The notes under the pieces were generated by a model, which had not been told where the DNA came from, did not search any database, and was given only the letters and a program-made list of their open reading frames with translations. Of a stretch of DNA of 57,528 nucleotides, positions 52,310-57,528 are shown one piece after another (position 1 is the first letter of the stretch; every line of letters begins with the position of its first letter). The position numbers and the translations under genes are program-made. Origin of the DNA: Chromohalobacter sp. 11-W (GTDB lineage Bacteria > Pseudomonadota > Gammaproteobacteria > Pseudomonadales > Halomonadaceae); contig NZ_JARANZ010000015.1 of NCBI RefSeq assembly GCF_029889905.1, positions 1-57,528 on the forward strand, given 5' to 3'.

Positions 52310-52360
52310 ATGGCTTATTTTATAGGTAAGTTAACCAGATTTTTGGGGGCCGCGTCATGA
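52310..52360 (+). CDS. Possible 16-residue leader ORF coupled to zwf
   Basis: ATG at 52310 has an excellent ribosome site (GAGGAG, 8 bp upstream) and reads [16 protein letters not shown] before TGA. The stop overlaps the zwf start (ATGA at 52357-52360). zwf itself has only GGGGG close upstream, so translation of the leader may deliver ribosomes to zwf. It is too short to recognise by family; real translation is inferred from its strong ribosome site and exact overlap. Confidence 0.45.
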   Translation: MAYFIGKLTRFLGAAS

Positions 52361-53832
52361 GTCGAGATATCACGCCCGATGTCGATCTGGCCCTTTTCGG
52401 GGCGCTTGGCGATTTGGCGCTGCGCAAATTGTATCCGGCATTGTACCACCTGGATCGCGAAGGGTTGCTCGGCGATACCACGCGTATCCTGGGGCTCGCG
52501 CGCCAGGAACACGATGTCGACAGTTTCCGCACCAACGTCAAGGAAGCCCTTAACAAGCGGCTCAAGCCCAACGAGCTGGAAAAGGCTTGTCTCGAGCGGT
52601 TCCTGGCGCGTCTCGACTACCAGCAACTCGACTTTGCTACCGTCGCGGGGTATGACGCCATTCGCGATTGGCATGACGCCACCGCGCGCCCCATGGTGGT
52701 GTATCTAGCGGTACCGGCCAGCATTTACGGCGATATCTGCGCCAATCTGCATGCCAGTGGCAGCCTTGATGACGAGACTCGCGTGGTGGTCGAGAAGCCC
52801 ATCGGCTACGATCTCGAATCCTCCATTCAGATCAACGATGCCATCGGTGATGTTTTCCCCGAATCGCGCATTTATCGCATGGATCATTACCTGGGCAAGG
52901 AGACGGTCCAGAATCTGATCGCGCTGCGCTTTGCCAATCCACTGTTCGGCAATCAGTGGAACCAGAACCAGATTTCGCATGTGGAAATCACCGTCGCCGA
53001 GAAGGTGGGCATCGAAGGCCGTTGGGGGTATTTCGACGAGGCGGGGCAGTTGCGTGACATGGTCCAGAACCATTTGTTGCAGCTGCTGTGCCTGATCGCC
53101 ATGGATCCGCCATCGAATCTCGACGCCGACGCCATTCGTGACGAGAAGGTCAAAGTACTCAAGGCGCTCAAGCCCTTGGTAGGTGAAGAGCTATCGCGCA
53201 ACGTGGTCCGTGGTCAATACATCGGCGGCTCCGTAGACGGCGAGAGTGTACCGGGCTATCTCGACGAAGAGGGCGCCAACACCGCGAGCCATACCGAGAC
53301 CTTCGTGGCCATGAAGCTTGAGGTTGCCAACTGGCGCTGGGCGGGCGTGCCGTTCTATTTGCGTACCGGTAAGCGCATGCCGGAAAAGATGTCGCAGATC
53401 GTCATCCACTTTCGCCAGCAGCCGCACTATATCTTCGATCCCGACCAGCGTGGGCTCGCGGCCAACAAGCTGGTCATCCGTCTGCAGCCGGAGGAAGGCA
53501 TTGCGCTGCAGGTGCTGACCAAGGACAGTGGGCTCGACAAGGGTATGCGCCTGCGGCCCGGACCGCTGCACCTGGATTTCAATCACGCCTTCCCCAAGAC
53601 ACGGATTCCCGATGCCTACGAGCGCTTGCTGCTCGAGGTGATGAAAGGCCAGCAATACCTGTTCGTGCGTCGTGACGAGGTGGAGTACGCCTGGAAGTGG
53701 GTAGATCAGCTGATCGCCGGCTGGGAAGCGCGGGATATGCCGCCACGCCGGTATCCGGCAGGCTCCTGGGGGCCCGTGGCGTCGATCGCCATGATTACTC
53801 AGGACGGGCGCTCCTGGTATGAAGACTATTGA
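52357..53832 (+). CDS. zwf: Glucose-6-phosphate 1-dehydrogenase
   Basis: 491 residues. Converts glucose-6-phosphate to 6-phosphogluconolactone with NAD(P). NADP-binding [20 protein letters not shown] (the usual GATGDL reads GALGDL here), [13 protein letters not shown] with the catalytic Lys, active-site [14 protein letters not shown], and the C-terminal domain ([11 protein letters not shown]...GRSWYEDY) are present; length normal. First gene of the zwf-pgl-eda operon; a HexR operator and possibly a leader ORF precede it. Start ATG overlaps the leader stop. Confidence 0.95.
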   Translation: MSRDITPDVDLALFGALGDLALRKLYPALYHLDREGLLGDTTRILGLARQEHDVDSFRTNVKEALNKRLKPNELEKACLERFLARLDYQQLDFATVAGYDAIRDWHDATARPMVVYLAVPASIYGDICANLHASGSLDDETRVVVEKPIGYDLESSIQINDAIGDVFPESRIYRMDHYLGKETVQNLIALRFANPLFGNQWNQNQISHVEITVAEKVGIEGRWGYFDEAGQLRDMVQNHLLQLLCLIAMDPPSNLDADAIRDEKVKVLKALKPLVGEELSRNVVRGQYIGGSVDGESVPGYLDEEGANTASHTETFVAMKLEVANWRWAGVPFYLRTGKRMPEKMSQIVIHFRQQPHYIFDPDQRGLAANKLVIRLQPEEGIALQVLTKDSGLDKGMRLRPGPLHLDFNHAFPKTRIPDAYERLLLEVMKGQQYLFVRRDEVEYAWKWVDQLIAGWEARDMPPRRYPAGSWGPVASIAMITQDGRSWYEDY

Positions 53833-53850
53833 TTTGATAGGCAGCCGATT

Positions 53851-54525
53851 ATGACAAGCATCGATGAAGGCCGTCGTTACCTCGCCGAGCGTCTTGCGGA
53901 TACCGTGGCCAAGGCGCTCGAAGCCGACCTGGCCAGTCGCGAACGGGTGCTGCTGGTCGTGTCCGGCGGCTCCACGCCGAAGCCGTTCTTCAGCGCCCTG
54001 GCGACCAAGGCACTGCCTTGGTCGCGTATTGACGTGACACTGGCCGATGAACGTTGGGTGGCCGACGACGATGCCGACAGCAATGCACGTCTGGTCCGCG
54101 AGACGTTGCTCGTCGGGCCGGCCGCCGAAGCGCGTTTTCATTCCTTGACCACCGACGACGACACCCCCGAGGCCGGCGTCGAGACGGTGTCGGCACGTGT
54201 CGCGTCGCTGCCATGGCCGGCCAGCGTGGTCGTCCTCGGTATGGGCGGCGACGGGCACACGGCCTCGCTGTTCCCCGACAGCGAACAGCTGGCCACGGCA
54301 CTTGAAACATCCGAGGCGGCGGTGGCAGTGCATGCGCCCAGCGTACCGCAGGCGCGCATTACGTTGAGTGCCGCGCGCCTGGCCGATGCCCATCTGCACG
54401 TCCTGCACATGACCGGCGAGGACAAGCGTCGGGTCCTGGCCAACGCGTTGGGTGGCGATGATGCCCGGCAATTGCCGATTCGCACCTTCCTTTCCCAGCC
54501 GATCGCGACGTATTGGGCGCCCTGA
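53851..54525 (+). CDS. pgl: 6-phosphogluconolactonase
   Basis: 224 residues. Hydrolyses 6-phosphogluconolactone to 6-phosphogluconate. NagB/DevB fold with VSGGSTPKPFFSAL, RIDVTLADERWVADDDADSNARLVRETLL and VVLGMGGDGHTASLFPDSEQL, all family motifs. It starts 18 bp after zwf, so both enzymes of the oxidative step are made together. Confidence 0.94.
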   Translation: MTSIDEGRRYLAERLADTVAKALEADLASRERVLLVVSGGSTPKPFFSALATKALPWSRIDVTLADERWVADDDADSNARLVRETLLVGPAAEARFHSLTTDDDTPEAGVETVSARVASLPWPASVVVLGMGGDGHTASLFPDSEQLATALETSEAAVAVHAPSVPQARITLSAARLADAHLHVLHMTGEDKRRVLANALGGDDARQLPIRTFLSQPIATYWAP

Positions 54526-54557
54526 GCCCTGCGTTTACGAATACCCGGAGCATCCCC

Positions 54558-55220
54558 ATGACTATCGACAAACAGCTTCCTTCCACCCGCACGACGGAAC
54601 TCGACAGTATCTGCCAGAAGGTGGAGGTGATTCCGGTGCTGGTGATCGATCGCCTCGAGGATGCCGTGCCCATGGCGCGCGCTCTGGTCGAAGGCGGGCT
54701 CAACGTGCTCGAGATTACCCTGCGCACCGACTGCGCACTGGATGCCATCCGGCGTATGCGTGCCGCATTGCCGGGCGTGAGCATCGGTGCTGGCACCGTA
54801 CTGACACCCGCTCAATACCGGCTGGCCGAAGAGGCCGGCGTGGATTTCGTGGTCACGCCCGGCACGACCGAGGCGCTGTATCGCTATGGCGTGGAAAGCC
54901 CCGTGCCGATGCTGCCGGGGGTAGCCACGGTATCCGAGTTGATGACCGGCTGGCAGTATGGCTATCGGCGCTTCAAGTTCTTCCCGGCGGAAGCCAGCGG
55001 TGGCGCCAAGGCGATCAAATCCATTGGTGGCCCGATTCCCGACGCTCACTTCTGCCCCACTGGCGGCATCACCGTAGACAACGCCGACGATTATCTCAGT
55101 CTACCCAACGTGATGTGCGTGGGCGGCTCATGGCTGACGCCCAATGACCTGGTCGAGAACGAAGACTGGGATAGCATTCGCGAACTGGCGCGCCAGGCCG
55201 CCGAACGCTTTCATCACTAA
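54558..55220 (+). CDS. eda: 2-keto-3-deoxy-6-phosphogluconate aldolase
   Basis: 220 residues from MTIDKQL, with GGAG upstream. Class I aldolase of the Entner-Doudoroff pathway, splitting KDPG into pyruvate and glyceraldehyde-3-phosphate. VIPVLVIDRLEDAVPMARALVEGGLNVLEITLRT, GAGTVLTPAQ, VVTPGTTEAL and the Schiff-base Lys in FKFFPAE are present. No edd gene is adjacent; it must lie elsewhere. Third gene of the operon. Confidence 0.95.
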   Translation: MTIDKQLPSTRTTELDSICQKVEVIPVLVIDRLEDAVPMARALVEGGLNVLEITLRTDCALDAIRRMRAALPGVSIGAGTVLTPAQYRLAEEAGVDFVVTPGTTEALYRYGVESPVPMLPGVATVSELMTGWQYGYRRFKFFPAEASGGAKAIKSIGGPIPDAHFCPTGGITVDNADDYLSLPNVMCVGGSWLTPNDLVENEDWDSIRELARQAAERFHH

Positions 55221-55293
55221 CGCTTTCATTATTAGGACGACTTGCTATTCAGCAGGCAACCGCTTCTCTCTCGACAGCTGATGCTGTTCTTCC

Positions 55294-55320
55294 GACCCGC
55301 CGTTTGGCGGGTCTTTTTTT
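55294..55320 (+). terminator. Rho-independent terminator of the zwf-pgl-eda operon
   Basis: GACCCGCC-GTTT-GGCGGGTC (55294-55313) followed by seven T, 74 bp after the eda stop: a textbook intrinsic terminator. Confidence 0.92.
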
Positions 55321-55436
55321 GATTCATCGCATGTTGTCAGGATGGCGTAGATGGTCTGCCGTCATCTAATTGAAAGATTCCTTGCCTAGTCTGGCGCAAG
55401 TGGCATCGAGCCCTCGTACTGGACAAGGAGACTTTC

Positions 55437-56753
55437 ATGCAACGTACTTTCCTGCTTTCTTCTCTTGGCATCACGCTCGCCCTGGGAGCCTGCGCGAGTA
55501 GCGCTCAGGCCAATACCGAGATTACTTGGTGGCATGCCATGGGCGGTGCGCTGGGCGATAAGGTCGACCAGATTGCGGCCGACTTCAATGCTAGCCAGGA
55601 TGAATATGTCGTCAATCCAGTCTTCAAGGGTAACTATACCGAAACCATGACATCGGCGATCGCCGCCTTCCGAGCGGGCAAGGCGCCCCAGATCGTGCAG
55701 ATCTACGAGGTGGGTACTGCGACCATGATGAGTGCTAAAGGCGCCATCGTGCCGGTTTATCAGTTGATGGCGAATGCCAATGTCGATTTCGACCCGAGCG
55801 CCTATTTACCAGCAGTGGCGGGATACTATACCGATCCCGAAGGACGCATGCTGTCCATGCCTTTCAATTCCTCCACGCCGGTTACTTATGTCAATCGAGA
55901 TATTCTGGAAAAGGCTGGGATCGATGAGTTGCCCGATACGTGGCAGGGGCTAGGCAACGTGCTCGAAAAGGTGGTCGATTCCGGTGCTGCAGAATGCGGC
56001 CTGACCACCACTTGGCCGTCCTGGGTGATGCTCGAGAATTACTCGGCACGCAACGATATTCCCTTCGCTAGCCAAGCGAACGGTTTTGAAGGGCTGGATG
56101 CGCGGCTGAAATTCAACCAAACCGCTGTGGTCGATCATATTCAGCGTCTCGAGGAATGGCAGCAAGACGGGCGCTTCGCGTTCGGTGGCCGCAAGGACGA
56201 AGCCGCTCCCAAGTTTTATTCTGGCGAGTGCGCCATGATGATGGCTTCCTCCGCCTCCTACGCCGGGGTCAGGGAGAATGCCAGCTTTGATTTCGGTGTC
56301 GCACCACTGCCTTATGACGCCGATGTGATTGATACCCCTAACAACACCATCATTGGCGGGGCCTCATTGTGGGTGCTCGACGGCGCTAGCGAGGCTCAGG
56401 AAAAGGGCAGTGCGCAGTTCTTCGAATACCTTTCTTCGCCCGAAGTGCAGGCTGACTGGCACCAGTTCACCGGTTATCTGCCGATCACCGAGGCGGCTGC
56501 CGAACTGACCCGCGAGCAAGGCTTCTATGCCAAGAATCCAGGTACTGAGGTGGCGATCAAGCAGATGACCGGCTCCACACCTACCGAAAATTCCAAGGGA
56601 CTGCGATTGGGCAACATGGTGCAGATCCGGGACGTCATTAATGGTGCATTGGAAAAGATCTTCGCTGGCGAGGTCGGTGTGCAGTCAGGTCTCGACCGAG
56701 CAGTCGAACAGGGTAATGCTCTACTGGATCAATTCCAGAACGCCAATAGCTGA
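55437..56753 (+). CDS. ugpB: sn-glycerol-3-phosphate ABC transporter substrate-binding protein
   Basis: 438 residues, the length of Escherichia coli UgpB. Signal peptide ([20 protein letters not shown]; it also contains a possible lipobox-like LGAC), then the SBP_bac_1 domain: [62 protein letters not shown], and [15 protein letters not shown]. These are close to UgpB. Good AAGGAG ribosome site. It captures glycerol-3-phosphate and its diesters in the periplasm; the permease gene follows. Regulation by phosphate is known in relatives, but I see no clear Pho box here. Confidence 0.9.
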   Translation: MQRTFLLSSLGITLALGACASSAQANTEITWWHAMGGALGDKVDQIAADFNASQDEYVVNPVFKGNYTETMTSAIAAFRAGKAPQIVQIYEVGTATMMSAKGAIVPVYQLMANANVDFDPSAYLPAVAGYYTDPEGRMLSMPFNSSTPVTYVNRDILEKAGIDELPDTWQGLGNVLEKVVDSGAAECGLTTTWPSWVMLENYSARNDIPFASQANGFEGLDARLKFNQTAVVDHIQRLEEWQQDGRFAFGGRKDEAAPKFYSGECAMMMASSASYAGVRENASFDFGVAPLPYDADVIDTPNNTIIGGASLWVLDGASEAQEKGSAQFFEYLSSPEVQADWHQFTGYLPITEAAAELTREQGFYAKNPGTEVAIKQMTGSTPTENSKGLRLGNMVQIRDVINGALEKIFAGEVGVQSGLDRAVEQGNALLDQFQNANS

Positions 56754-56818
56754 TTCGCTGGTCATTCCCGTCCGTCACCGGTAGCGCCGGTGACGGACGG
56801 GTGTCGTGGAGATGTCGC

Positions 56819-57436
56819 ATGGCCTACTTTCAGCGCTCTCATCTCACGCCCTGGTTGCTGTTGGCACCACAGCTGATCATCGTGAGTGTGTTTTTTTTCT
56901 GGCCGGCATGGCAGGCGGTACAGCAGGCGTTCTATATCGAGGATGCTTTCGGTCTGTCGCAGCAATTTGCTGGCCTGACCAACTTTATTGCTGTGCTCAG
57001 TAATCCGGATTACTACAGCGTCATATGGACCACGGTAGTGTTCTCGTTGTCGGTGGCGCTAGGCGCTATGAGCATTGCGCTTTTTTTGGCGGTGCTTGCC
57101 GATCGCGTTATCAAGGGTGCGAGTACCTACAAGACGTTTCTGATCTGGCCTTATGCAGTGGCACCGGCGGTGGCGGGAGTGTTGTGGCTTTTTCTATTCG
57201 ATCCCTCAATTGGGTTGGTAACTGCCCTGTTGGAACGCCTAGGTATCGAGTGGAATCACAACCTTGAAGGTGGTCAAGCGTTGTTGTTGGTTATCCTGGC
57301 ATCTGTATGGAAGCAGATGAGTTACAACTTCGTATTCTTCTTGGCCGGGTTGCAAGCGATTCCCAAGAGTTTGTTGGAAGCAGCGGCCATTGACGGTGCC
57401 AACCCTATGCGTCGTTTTCCTGGGTTCATAGAATAA
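56819..57436 (+). pseudogene. ugpA: ugpA glycerol-3-phosphate ABC permease, 3' end missing
   Basis: Start at [12 protein letters not shown] with GGAG 8 bp upstream. The first 200 residues are a normal Ugp[85 protein letters not shown] with the EAA loop. At about 57418 the match ends in the middle of the EAA loop and the frame stops within a few codons (PGFIE). Full-length UgpA has about 295 residues, so some 90 are missing with the last membrane spans. Foreign sequence follows, probably an insertion. Such a truncated permease is unlikely to work. Confidence 0.72.
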
Positions 57437-57528
57437 CCGCAGCACTTTGGACCGCCAGGTAGAGGAAGGAGGGCCAGCGCCAGTACCCTCTCGACTTTAC
57501 CGACCAAAGTGAAGCAGAGCATGGGATA
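57418..57528. mobile_element. Foreign sequence truncating ugpA, probably the end of an insertion sequence
   Basis: Immediately after the ugpA EAA loop the sequence (CCTGGGTTCATAGAATAACC...) no longer matches the expected permease and continues to the window edge. GGTT...AACC inside, and a CTTTGG/CCAAAG inverted pair (57445-57450, 57504-57509), are compatible with a mobile-element end. I do not recognise the IS family. A sequencing or assembly break is the alternative. Confidence 0.45.

Noticed and set aside
53191-54471. 426-codon open frame opposite zwf and pgl
   Set aside because: It spans two well-recognised genes on the other strand and matches nothing.

Overview
The window looks like a chromosomal contig of a moderately halophilic gammaproteobacterium of the Halomonadaceae (Halomonas or Chromohalobacter type). 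The evidence is high G+C from about 6 kb onward, astE, a HexR-zwf-pgl-eda Entner-Doudoroff block, a gamma-butyrobetaine hydroxylase with a betaine-type binding protein, and an aryl polyene cluster. The lineage is inferred from gene content only. Both ends run into foreign sequence: an IS3-family element at 1-111, and a truncated ugpA at about 57,420. The contig therefore probably stops at repeats.

Region 1 (1-5.75 kb) is visibly A+T-richer than the rest and is a row of integron gene cassettes without an integrase (CALIN-like), all read on the minus strand. Four attC sites (5198-5300, 4472-4528, 3856-3945, about 1160-1243) and a leading core site (5743-5749) delimit four complete cassettes and one partial one. 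In all four complete cassettes the first bases of the cassette are exactly complementary to the R'' box of that cassette's own attC, as expected for circularised cassettes. The cargo is a small membrane protein, an AbiU2/HEPN-like protein, a second HEPN-like protein, an 830-residue PD-(D/E)XK nuclease-P-loop ATPase in an unusually large cassette, and a DUF4062 gene broken by a nonsense codon, a frameshift and an IS. This looks like a defence-island-like cassette set and is the most interesting part of the window.

Region 2 (6-16.9 kb) holds two divergent bactofilins; a basic/polar amino-acid ABC transporter operon ending in an M14 N-acyl-amino-acid hydrolase; astE overlapping a DUF1338 dioxygenase-like gene; an OprB porin; a MITE-like repeat (15735-15883); and an exported SMP-30/gluconolactonase protein. 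Region 3 (17-34.3 kb) holds a chemoreceptor, a hemerythrin, a D-malate/tartrate dehydrogenase with a divergent LysR regulator, a GT4 glycosyltransferase, a TVP38 protein, the gamma-butyrobetaine hydroxylase/binding-protein pair with its LysR regulator, an NfeD-SPFH pair, a HAD phosphatase, a SulP transporter with a structured leader followed by a UspA protein, and a RidA protein.

Region 4 (34.4-46.9 kb) is a compact aryl polyene (APE) biosynthesis operon on the minus strand. It contains a chain-length-factor-like ketosynthase, an ACP, a membrane protein, a fused acyl-ACP ligase-dehydratase, a GT2, an LpxL-like acyltransferase, a LolA-like protein, an MMPL exporter, an FAD oxidoreductase, a DUF3261 lipoprotein, KS, DH and KR. 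Region 5 (47-57.5 kb) holds a KGG stress protein, a phosphonate/selenate-type ABC operon ending in a YnfA protein, hexR, zwf-pgl-eda with a possible 16-codon leader ORF and a 5 x 16-bp tandem repeat, and ugpB with a truncated ugpA. I saw no tRNA, rRNA or CRISPR array.
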